A stretch of 64,000 nucleotides of DNA, from contig NZ_CALEMI010000051.1 of the NCBI RefSeq assembly GCF_937910895.1, positions 18,926 to 82,925 of the forward strand, written 5' to 3'. The notes under the pieces are model-generated. The model was not told where the DNA came from. It ran no database searches and saw nothing but the letters and a program-made list of their open reading frames with translations. The stretch is from an uncultured Dokdonia sp. (GTDB lineage Bacteria; Bacteroidota; Bacteroidia; Flavobacteriales; Flavobacteriaceae). Both the position numbers and the translations under genes were made by a program. Of the stretch, positions 57,174 through 64,000 are shown in pieces. Within the stretch, counting starts at the first letter, position 1. Every line of letters begins with the position of its first letter.

Positions 57174-59726
57174 ATGACAGGAGGAGAAAAATTGATCTCA
57201 ATTAATATTGAAGATGAAATGAAGTCAGCTTACATCGATTATTCGATGTCAGTCATAGTGTCACGTGCTTTGCCAGATGTACGTGATGGTTTAAAACCTG
57301 TACACCGTAGAGTATTATTCGGGATGCATGAATTAGGAATACGTGCAAGTGGCGCTCATAAAAAATCTGCAAGAATCGTAGGAGAAGTACTTGGAAAGTA
57401 TCACCCACACGGAGATACCTCTGTATATGATGCTATGGTTCGTATGGCTCAAGAATGGAGTTTGCGATATATGCTTATAGATGGACAAGGAAACTTTGGA
57501 TCTGTAGATGGCGATAGCCCAGCCGCAATGCGTTATACAGAAGCACGTATGCGCAAAATATCTGAAGATATGCTTGCAGATATTGAAAAAGATACTGTAG
57601 ACCATCAACTTAATTTTGATGATACTTTATATGAGCCAAAAGTGTTGCCTACGAGAGTTCCTGGATTACTTATTAATGGAGCCTCTGGTATTGCTGTTGG
57701 TATGGCAACCAATATGCCACCACACAATCTTTCTGAAGTTGTAGACGGAATCGTTGCTTATATCGCAAATAACGATATAGAGATCGATGAGTTAATGACG
57801 CATGTAAAAGCACCTGATTTTCCTACTGGAGGTACTATTTATGGGTATGAAGGGGTACGTGAAGCTTTTAAGACAGGACGTGGTCGTATAGTAATGCGTG
57901 CCAAGGCGAGTATAGAAGAAGTTAAAGGTCGTGAGTGTATTATCGTTACTGAGATTCCGTATCAAGTGAATAAAGCTGATATGATCAAGAAAACGGCAGA
58001 TATGATCAACGAGAAGAAGATTGATGGTATTTCTGCGATACGCGACGAGTCAGATAGAAACGGAATGCGTATTGTATACGTATTAAAAAGAGATAGTATT
58101 CCTAATATTGTTTTAAATACCTTATACAAATACACAGCATTACAATCCTCTTTTAGTGTAAACAATATTGCACTTGTAAATGGGCGACCAGAAATGCTTA
58201 ACCTTAAAGACATGATCCATCATTTTGTGGAGCATCGTCATGAAGTGGTAGTTCGTAGAACAAAATACGAACTCAAAAAAGCAGAAGACAGAGCGCATAT
58301 CCTTGAAGGGTTAATCATCGCATCTGATAATATAGATGAAGTGATTGCGATTATAAGAGGAAGTTCTAATGCAGATGAGGCAAGAGCAAATCTTATTGAA
58401 CGCTTTAAACTTTCAGAAATACAAGCAAAAGCGATTGTTGAGATGCGACTTCGCCAGTTAACAGGTCTGGAACAAGATAAGTTGCGTGCAGAGTTTGAAG
58501 AAATCATGAAGACGATAGAAGATCTTAAAGCTATTTTAGCGAGTAAGGAACGTCGTATGAGCATCATTAAAGAAGAACTTTTAGAAGTTCAAAGTAAATA
58601 CGGAGACGAGCGCCGTTCTGTGATAGAATACGCAGGAGGAGATGTAAGTATTACAGATCTTATTCCTGATGAAAAAGTAGTCATTACCATTTCTCACGCA
58701 GGATATATAAAACGTACATCACTTACAGAATACAAAACTCAAAATAGAGGAGGCGTAGGACAGAAAGCTTCGACTACACGTAATGAAGACTTTTTAGAAC
58801 ATCTTTTTGTAGGCACTAACCACCAGTATATGTTGTTTTTTACGCAAAAAGGAAAATGTTTCTGGATGCGCGTGTTTGAGATTCCAGAAGGAAGTAAGAC
58901 GTCTAAAGGGAGAGCCATTCAAAACCTAATTAATATAGAGCAAGATGATAAAGTAAAAGCGTTTGTAACTACAAATGATCTTAAAGATGAGGAGTATGTA
59001 AATAGCAATTTCATTATCATGGCGACGAAGAAAGGACAAGTGAAGAAAACATCACTTGAGCAATATTCTCGTCCTAGAACCAACGGTATCAATGCAATTA
59101 CCATTAAAGATGGCGACGAGTTATTATCTGCTAAATTGACCAATGGAGAAAGTCAAGTGATGCTTGCGGTGAAGTCTGGTAAAGCAATCAGATTTGAAGA
59201 AAGTAAGACGAGGCCTATGGGTAGAGGTGCTTCGGGTGTTCGTGGCATAACTCTTGCTAGTGAGGATGACGAAGTCGTAGGAATGGTTTCTGTAAATGAT
59301 GCAGAAAGTAATATTTTAGTTGTTTCAGAAAAGGGATATGGTAAGCGTAGTAGTCTTGAAGATTATCGTATTACAAATCGTGGAGGAAAAGGTGTAAAAA
59401 CTATTTCTGTAACTGAAAAGACAGGAGAATTGGTTGCCATTAAAAATGTAACAGACGACGACGATTTGATGATTATCAATAAATCAGGGATCGCTATTCG
59501 TATGGAAGTTGCAGATTTACGAGTCATGGGAAGAGCGACACAAGGTGTTAGACTCATCAACTTAAAAGGAAACGATTCTATTGCAGCTGTTGCCAAAGTA
59601 AAACACGATGAAGACGAAATAGATGATGACGATGATGATCTTGAAGGTTTAGATAATACAACATCAGTAACTGAAGAACAAACAGATTCAACTCCAAACA
59701 CAGACACTTCTGAAGAAGAAGAATAA
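57174..59726 (+). CDS. gyrA: DNA gyrase subunit A
   Basis: 850 residues. The catalytic Tyr121 is in [10 protein letters not shown]. The quinolone-resistance region reads [17 protein letters not shown], with Thr82 where E. coli has Ser83. The C-terminal beta-pinwheel has several repeats including the GyrA box QNRGGVGQK (about 525-533). The tail is very acidic ([14 protein letters not shown]). It introduces negative supercoils with GyrB. The spacer upstream carries a TTTCGCGAAA (57084-57093). Confidence 0.96.
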   Translation: MTGGEKLISINIEDEMKSAYIDYSMSVIVSRALPDVRDGLKPVHRRVLFGMHELGIRASGAHKKSARIVGEVLGKYHPHGDTSVYDAMVRMAQEWSLRYMLIDGQGNFGSVDGDSPAAMRYTEARMRKISEDMLADIEKDTVDHQLNFDDTLYEPKVLPTRVPGLLINGASGIAVGMATNMPPHNLSEVVDGIVAYIANNDIEIDELMTHVKAPDFPTGGTIYGYEGVREAFKTGRGRIVMRAKASIEEVKGRECIIVTEIPYQVNKADMIKKTADMINEKKIDGISAIRDESDRNGMRIVYVLKRDSIPNIVLNTLYKYTALQSSFSVNNIALVNGRPEMLNLKDMIHHFVEHRHEVVVRRTKYELKKAEDRAHILEGLIIASDNIDEVIAIIRGSSNADEARANLIERFKLSEIQAKAIVEMRLRQLTGLEQDKLRAEFEEIMKTIEDLKAILASKERRMSIIKEELLEVQSKYGDERRSVIEYAGGDVSITDLIPDEKVVITISHAGYIKRTSLTEYKTQNRGGVGQKASTTRNEDFLEHLFVGTNHQYMLFFTQKGKCFWMRVFEIPEGSKTSKGRAIQNLINIEQDDKVKAFVTTNDLKDEEYVNSNFIIMATKKGQVKKTSLEQYSRPRTNGINAITIKDGDELLSAKLTNGESQVMLAVKSGKAIRFEESKTRPMGRGASGVRGITLASEDDEVVGMVSVNDAESNILVVSEKGYGKRSSLEDYRITNRGGKGVKTISVTEKTGELVAIKNVTDDDDLMIINKSGIAIRMEVADLRVMGRATQGVRLINLKGNDSIAAVAKVKHDEDEIDDDDDDLEGLDNTTSVTEEQTDSTPNTDTSEEEE

Positions 59727-59787
59727 ATAATAGGGGTTGAATAAATTTTAATTAATTTTGTAACCCCTTAATTTTAAACATTAGATA

Positions 59788-61062
59788 ATGAGAACTAAAT
59801 TTTTATTTGTAGTAGCCCTTGCTTTTGGGATATCAGCTTTTGCTCAAAAGAAAGAAGTAAAAGCCATCGAGAAAGCAATAAAAAGCGGAAGTTATGGTGA
59901 GGCTAAAAATCTTGTTGGAGCAGCAGAAGCTTTAATAGGGTCTATGGACGATAAGACAAAAGAAAGCTTTTATTTAGCAAAAGCACAAGCGTATTTAGGT
60001 GTTGATAATACCAATGCAGCAGATTTAAAAGTTGCCGCAGAATCATTTAGCAAACTTAAAGATACTAAATATAATGCAGAAGCCGAAGCTGGTATTTCTA
60101 ACGTAGTGGTGGCTATGATCAACTCTGCTATCAAAGATCAGAATACTCAAAATTATACGAGTGCGTCTACAAAACTTGCCGATGCTTATAATTATAGTAA
60201 AAAAGATACTTTATATCTCTATTTTGCAGCATCTAATTCTGTAAACGGTAAAGATTATGATACTGCTTTAAAGTATTACAATCAACTCACAGATCTTGGA
60301 TTTTCTGGTATAGAGACTTTATATTATGCAACAGAAGTAGAGACCAATGAAGAGGTAAAAATCCCTTCTAAACAAGAAAGAGATCTTTTGGTATTAGGTA
60401 AAACACATATCAATCCTACAGAGAAAAAAAGTGAATCTAAACGAGGCGAGATCGCTAAAAATATAGCCTTAATCTATATGTCTCAAGGAAATAATGAGAA
60501 AGCTCTAGAAGCCATGGCTAATGCTCGTGCAGAAAATCCAGATGATCTTATGTTAGTACGTTCTGAGGCAAATATATACTTAGAAATGAATCAACTGGAT
60601 AAGTATAAAGAAATCATGCAAGAAGTCATTGCAAAAGACCCTAATAACCCTGAATTATATTACAACTTAGGCGTAGGAGAAGACAAGCTAGGGAACACAC
60701 AAGCAGCAATAGACTATTACAAAAAAGCAGTTTCTTTAAATCCTAAGTATGCGGCTGCTTATAATAACATTGGAGCACTCATTTTAAGTGAAGAAAAAGC
60801 TATTGTTGACGAAATGAATAACCTTGGAACTTCAAATGCTGATTATGCAAAATATGACAAGCTTAAAGAAAAACGTCAAGGCATATATAAACAAGCCGCT
60901 CCTTATCTAGAAAAAGCATTGGAAAACCAAACAGGAGAAAAAGGTGTAGCACGTTCTTTAGAGTTAGCAAAAACATTATATGGTATCTATCAGCAACTAG
61001 GAGATACTTCTAAGGCAGATGCTATGAAAGCGAGAGTAGAAACATTGGAAGGAGGGAATTAA
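59788..61062 (+). CDS. Secreted TPR protein downstream of gyrA
   Basis: 424 residues. Signal peptide about 1-19 (ends SAFAQ), then at least five TPR units. The clearest is NPELYYNLGVGEDKLGNTQA followed by AIDYYKKAVSLNPKYAAAYN. It is periplasmic, a probable scaffold. The gene follows gyrA by 61 nt and has its own strong terminator. Confidence 0.88.
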   Translation: MRTKFLFVVALAFGISAFAQKKEVKAIEKAIKSGSYGEAKNLVGAAEALIGSMDDKTKESFYLAKAQAYLGVDNTNAADLKVAAESFSKLKDTKYNAEAEAGISNVVVAMINSAIKDQNTQNYTSASTKLADAYNYSKKDTLYLYFAASNSVNGKDYDTALKYYNQLTDLGFSGIETLYYATEVETNEEVKIPSKQERDLLVLGKTHINPTEKKSESKRGEIAKNIALIYMSQGNNEKALEAMANARAENPDDLMLVRSEANIYLEMNQLDKYKEIMQEVIAKDPNNPELYYNLGVGEDKLGNTQAAIDYYKKAVSLNPKYAAAYNNIGALILSEEKAIVDEMNNLGTSNADYAKYDKLKEKRQGIYKQAAPYLEKALENQTGEKGVARSLELAKTLYGIYQQLGDTSKADAMKARVETLEGGN

Positions 61063-61089
61063 GAATACCTTTCTTTAAAACATATAAGG

Positions 61090-61122
61090 AGACCGTCTAA
61101 AAACTATTTAGACGGTCTTTTT
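61090..61122 (+). terminator. Terminator after the TPR gene
   Basis: AGACCGTCTAAA / TTTAGACGGTCT with a 5-nt loop and T-run. Confidence 0.85.
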
Positions 61123-61165
61123 GTTATTAATCATAAGATGTTACGCAGTAAATAGGTGTTTTTAC

Positions 61166-61198
61166 GTATCTATTTAAATTAGATACCTCATAATTTTG
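61166..61198 (+). promoter_or_regulatory. Inverted repeat and -7 box upstream of the tail-sheath gene
   Basis: GTATCTA at 61166-61172 is inverted as TAGATAC at 61180-61186. Four nt later comes TAATTTTG (61191-61198), a match to TAnnTTTG. A protein on the inverted repeat would block or position RNA polymerase, so the sheath gene is probably controlled. The leader to the ATG is about 135 nt. Confidence 0.5.
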
Positions 61199-61336
61199 GT
61201 ACATTAGAGATATTATAAATAGGCTATCTGTAGTAAATAATAATCATATAGAAATCTATGCAGAAGGAAATTTTATACAGGTAGCATCACCTTTTGTATA
61301 TGATTAAAATAATTATTAATGTAACAATAATGAGCT

Positions 61337-62917
61337 ATGAATTTATCAACGATTAAAACACCTGGAGTATATATTAATGAAGTAAATGCTTTTGGGAATT
61401 CAGTAGTTCCTGTTGCGACTGCAGTACCTGCATTTATAGGGTATACACCACAAGCTACGTATGAAGGAAAATCGTATATAAGTATACCTACGAAGATTAC
61501 ATCATTTGCAGATTTTCAAGCTATATTTTGTTATCCAGACCCACCTGCGCCGGCAGATCCTGTAAAACAATATGATCCTCAATACTATTTAATACAACAA
61601 GAACGTCAACCAGAAAAAGGTGATTATCTCTTGATAGGTAGTGATTATTATTCGATTGTTCCGGATGCAAATACTGTTTATTACCTCTACAATAGCATCC
61701 GTTTATTTTATGAAAATGGAGGAGGTGATGCTTATATTGTTTCTGTAGGTACCTATGGAGCTCCTTCTGGAAGTGCTATGAAACTAGGAGACCAAATCAT
61801 AAATACAAATGTGCAATTAACAGATCTTATAAAAGGACTTGCTTCTTTAAAAAACGAAAAGGAACCTACCATGTATATCTGTCCAGAAGCTACATTACTC
61901 TCTGTAGATGACAACGCTACACTAATGCAAGAGATGCTACTGCAAAATACTGAGATGCAAACAGCAATAAGCATTTTTGATAGTATAGGTGGTCGTAACC
62001 CAGATCCTATCTTTTACACAGATGATATTACAACATTTAGAAATAGCACTGGTAATACTGGGCTTGATTACGGAACTGCTTATTATCCTTTTGTAGGTAC
62101 GACCATCATGCAGGGAAGTGATATAGATTACACAAATCTTTTTGGAGGTGATGTAAAGCAACTAGCACCGCTTTTAAATTCACCTTCTAATCCTAATGAG
62201 GCAGTAGCAACCATGCTTTTAGCTATAGAAACTCCTCCTGCAAATCCGCTTACGGTGGGTCAATATAATAATGCTTTACTAAATGCTAGTTCAACGTATA
62301 GTACGATTATGAAGCATGTTTTAGCAGCTGTAAATATGTTACCTGCTAGCGGTGGTATGGCTGGTGTGATTACAACAACAGACCGTCAAGTTGGACCTTG
62401 GCAACCTCCTGCAAATACTTCTATGGCTAGAGTGGTAAGTCTTCCTATTAAGCTATCAGATGCTCAACAAGCTGATCTTAACGTAGACGCCGTTTCAGGA
62501 AAATCTATTAATGCTATTCGCTTTTTTAATGGATTGGGTATTTTAATTTGGGGTGCCAGAACATTAGATGGGAACAGTCAAGATTGGCGATACATCTCAG
62601 TAAGAAGAACCATGATTTTTTTAGAACAGTCTTCCAAACTTGCAGCGCAAGCCTATGAATTTTCGCCTAATGATAAAAATACTTGGGAAGCAGTAAAAGC
62701 AATGATAGGTAGTTTTTTAAATGATGTTTGGAAGCAAGGAGGACTTCAAGGCGCGAGTGCCGCAGATGCTTTTTCTGTGGAGTGTGGTCTTGGATCAACA
62801 ATGACAGGAGAAGATATTCGTAACGGATTTATGAATGTATCAATTAAAGTAGCTGTTGTACGTCCCGCAGAATTTATCGTGATCACATTTACCCAACAAA
62901 TGGCAACTCCTAGTTAA
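61337..62917 (+). CDS. Phage-tail-sheath-like protein, orphan
   Basis: 526 residues. The sheath start KTPGVYINEVNAFGNSVVPV is followed by VATAVPAFIGYTP, and the C-terminal sheath domain has INAIRFFNGLGILIWGART, RRTMIFLEQS and GFMNVSIKVAVVRPAEFIVI. Length and domain order fit contractile-tail sheaths of phages or extracellular injection systems. No tube, baseplate or ATPase gene is adjacent, so it is isolated. Either the rest of the system is elsewhere, or this is a relic or repurposed single gene. An operator-like repeat lies upstream. Confidence 0.88.
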   Translation: MNLSTIKTPGVYINEVNAFGNSVVPVATAVPAFIGYTPQATYEGKSYISIPTKITSFADFQAIFCYPDPPAPADPVKQYDPQYYLIQQERQPEKGDYLLIGSDYYSIVPDANTVYYLYNSIRLFYENGGGDAYIVSVGTYGAPSGSAMKLGDQIINTNVQLTDLIKGLASLKNEKEPTMYICPEATLLSVDDNATLMQEMLLQNTEMQTAISIFDSIGGRNPDPIFYTDDITTFRNSTGNTGLDYGTAYYPFVGTTIMQGSDIDYTNLFGGDVKQLAPLLNSPSNPNEAVATMLLAIETPPANPLTVGQYNNALLNASSTYSTIMKHVLAAVNMLPASGGMAGVITTTDRQVGPWQPPANTSMARVVSLPIKLSDAQQADLNVDAVSGKSINAIRFFNGLGILIWGARTLDGNSQDWRYISVRRTMIFLEQSSKLAAQAYEFSPNDKNTWEAVKAMIGSFLNDVWKQGGLQGASAADAFSVECGLGSTMTGEDIRNGFMNVSIKVAVVRPAEFIVITFTQQMATPS

Positions 62918-62952
62918 TAGTTACTATGCAATAGCGATTAAACAATGCGTGA

Positions 62953-63081
62953 CTTATAAAGATAACAAGCACAGATTTAAAGTCTGACGGAAATGAGGAT
63001 GCAGTAGATACTTTAGAGATACATAACGACTTATCATTTCTAATGAAGAATAAGAAAATCAAATTTAAACAACCTCTATGA
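62953..63081 (+). pseudogene. Possible 3' fragment of a lost gene after the sheath gene
   Basis: An open frame of about 42 codons without a start reads LIKITSTDLKSDGNEDAVDT and continues to KKIKFKQPL-stop. Its composition is protein-like. It directly follows the sheath gene and could be the remnant of the next tail gene. It may also be chance. Confidence 0.3.
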
Positions 63082-63086
63082 TTACG

Positions 63087-63641
63087 TTATAATTTCTTTA
63101 TAATACGTTCTATAGTTTTCCAATTACGGGTTGTGATATTTTTTCCATACGTTGCTTCAAGGATACCCATTGCTTTTGGAGTTTGTGCGATAGCCAGATC
63201 TAATACACTTATAATACTCGTGTCTCTCGCTTCAAGGATTTGATAAGACTTGTCAAGACTAATCCACGGAAGCGCTAATACAGCAGTTCTTTGTTCCTTT
63301 AAAAATGAAATATACAGCCGAGTTTCTTTTGTGACCTCAATGCCCTCAAAAGGATTACTTTCATAAAGATCTTGTATTTGAGCAACATCTCTAACACAGG
63401 TGGGGATCGGAAAACCAAATGTAGCCTTTAGGGTCTTTTCAATCTCTTTTTCGATATCTTCTACCTTTTTTGGGGTTGCCTTAAAAATAGCATTTCCAGA
63501 GTTTAACACTGTAACAATATCCGTGTAACCCAATGTTTTAAATACAGTTTTAAGCGCTGCCATGGGGAGTTTATGATGTCCGCCAACATTGATTCCTCTT
63601 AGAAAAGCAATGTATTTTTTTGTATGTGTTGGTGCGGTCAT
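63087..63641 (-). CDS. DUF1697-family protein
   Basis: 184 residues. The family start KYIAFLRGINVGGHHKLPMA is followed by VTVLNSGNAIFKA and a C-terminal ARDTSIISVLDLAIAQT. Cytoplasmic, with unknown activity. Confidence 0.9.
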   Translation of the reverse strand: MTAPTHTKKYIAFLRGINVGGHHKLPMAALKTVFKTLGYTDIVTVLNSGNAIFKATPKKVEDIEKEIEKTLKATFGFPIPTCVRDVAQIQDLYESNPFEGIEVTKETRLYISFLKEQRTAVLALPWISLDKSYQILEARDTSIISVLDLAIAQTPKAMGILEATYGKNITTRNWKTIERIIKKL

Positions 63642-63853
63642 ATAGGTATTTAGTGAAATACAATTGTACAGTGTTGAGTAGCATCAAATTTAATGTATTG
63701 TCATCGTACATTTTATAAATATAGCATATTATGATACGCTTTCGCGAAAGCGTACCATTTAATCTTTGATCTATTTTTAAGTGTCGTTTATAAAAATTAC
63801 ATTTGTTTTGATACTTTCATTGTAGATGAGAGTTAAAACGCACGATTCTTTTT

Positions 63854-64000
63854 ATGGCAGGAAATACTTACGGAACACTTTTTAAACTCACGACTTTTGG
63901 AGAATCACACGGAAAAGCGATAGGAGGAATTATCGATGGGTGTCCTTCTGGGCTTGTACTAGATTTTGATGCTATCCAACAAGAGCTAGAACGCCGTAAA
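63854..64000 (+). CDS. aroC: Chorismate synthase, 5' end
   Basis: The ATG at 63854 opens [20 protein letters not shown], the universal chorismate synthase start, and continues [14 protein letters not shown] to the window edge (49 codons). It makes chorismate from EPSP, the last shikimate step. TACATTTG at 63798-63805 is a candidate -7 box. A TTTCGCGAAA copy lies at 63740-63749 in the divergent spacer. Confidence 0.95.
   Translation, partial: MAGNTYGTLFKLTTFGESHGKAIGGIIDGCPSGLVLDFDAIQQELERRK

Larger units (their letters stand above)
1124..63749. repeat. Highly iterated palindrome TTTCGCGAAA, 14 copies
   Basis: Exact copies start at 1124, 5810, 7607, 10170, 15784, 26240, 29731, 38798, 39054, 41280, 46151, 52588, 57084 and 63740. 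Most extend to GCTTTCGCGAAAGC. Near-copies (one base changed or lost) are at about 30645, 37194 and 43791. Seven lie in spacers and seven inside genes. In genes they are read as AFAKA (four times), LSRK, SFRES or RFRE, so the DNA sequence and not the peptide is conserved. Confidence 0.85.

Noticed and set aside
61196..61304. About 35 open codons before the sheath gene
   Set aside because: It has no start codon and overlaps the promoter region; an open stretch of this length in AT-rich DNA can occur by chance.
61337..62917. Tail sheath as evidence of a prophage
   Set aside because: No integrase, capsid, terminase, tube or lysis gene is nearby, and both flanks are ordinary chromosomal genes.

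Overview
The window is 64 kb from the chromosome of a member of the Bacteroidota, most likely a marine Flavobacteriaceae species. This is inferred from the gene families (DUF6090, OmpH/Skp, the MoxR-DUF58-DUF4350-DUF4129 block, LytTR and TPR histidine kinases, DUF3810, lipoproteins with a Cys near residue 18-25), from the Bacteroidetes -7 box TAnnTTTG in front of many genes, and from moderate AT-richness. Core genes fix it as chromosome: fahA, glyA, purB, clpC, gyrA, hutH and the 5' end of aroC. I see no rRNA, tRNA or CRISPR array.

Layout. 1-881 is the 5' part of an M14-carboxypeptidase-like gene whose zinc ligands look substituted. 1.4-5.8 kb is an AT-rich accessory island: a two-TM membrane protein is tightly coupled to a 950-residue P-loop STAND-type ATPase with a helical-repeat C-terminus, followed by a RadC-like gene. 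5.8-13.8 kb holds repeat-rich spacers, a TPR histidine kinase with a LytTR regulator flanked by two small unknown genes, a SET-domain/Nudix/84-residue operon, a 389-bp element with terminal inverted repeats, and decayed tandem copies of the 3' end of fahA. fahA and glyA diverge at 15.2 kb.

16.6-22.8 kb is the most unusual block. A caspase-like peptidase, an unknown 246-residue protein and a TPR histidine kinase form a tight operon. It is followed by a NarL-type response regulator, a receiver-less LuxR-type DNA-binding protein and a VWA lipoprotein. The sequence ATACC-N8-GGTAT occurs four times here. In front of three of the genes it lies exactly 22 nt upstream of a TAnnTTTG-like -7 box. This suggests one regulon that links a two-component signal to a caspase-like protease.

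22.9-29.4 kb carries a small membrane protein, a MazG-like hydrolase, an intact IS3-family insertion, ompH, purB and a kelch-type lipoprotein. 29.5-37.1 kb is the MoxR/DUF58 envelope block with a divergent RDD/TRIC pair. 37.8-46.1 kb is a mix: a DJ-1/PfpI lipoprotein, a Cys-rich secreted protein, DUF6090, a CoA-binding protein, a sodium:solute symporter, an intradiol-dioxygenase fusion and a membrane LytTR regulator. 46.3-53.9 kb carries DUF3810, two amidohydrolase-family genes and hutH. 54.4-64 kb carries clpC, gyrA, a TPR protein, an orphan phage-tail-sheath gene, DUF1697 and aroC.

Two features run through the whole window. The palindrome TTTCGCGAAA occurs 14 times, both between and inside genes. 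Several families of intergenic palindromic repeats recur, sometimes nested in the same order.
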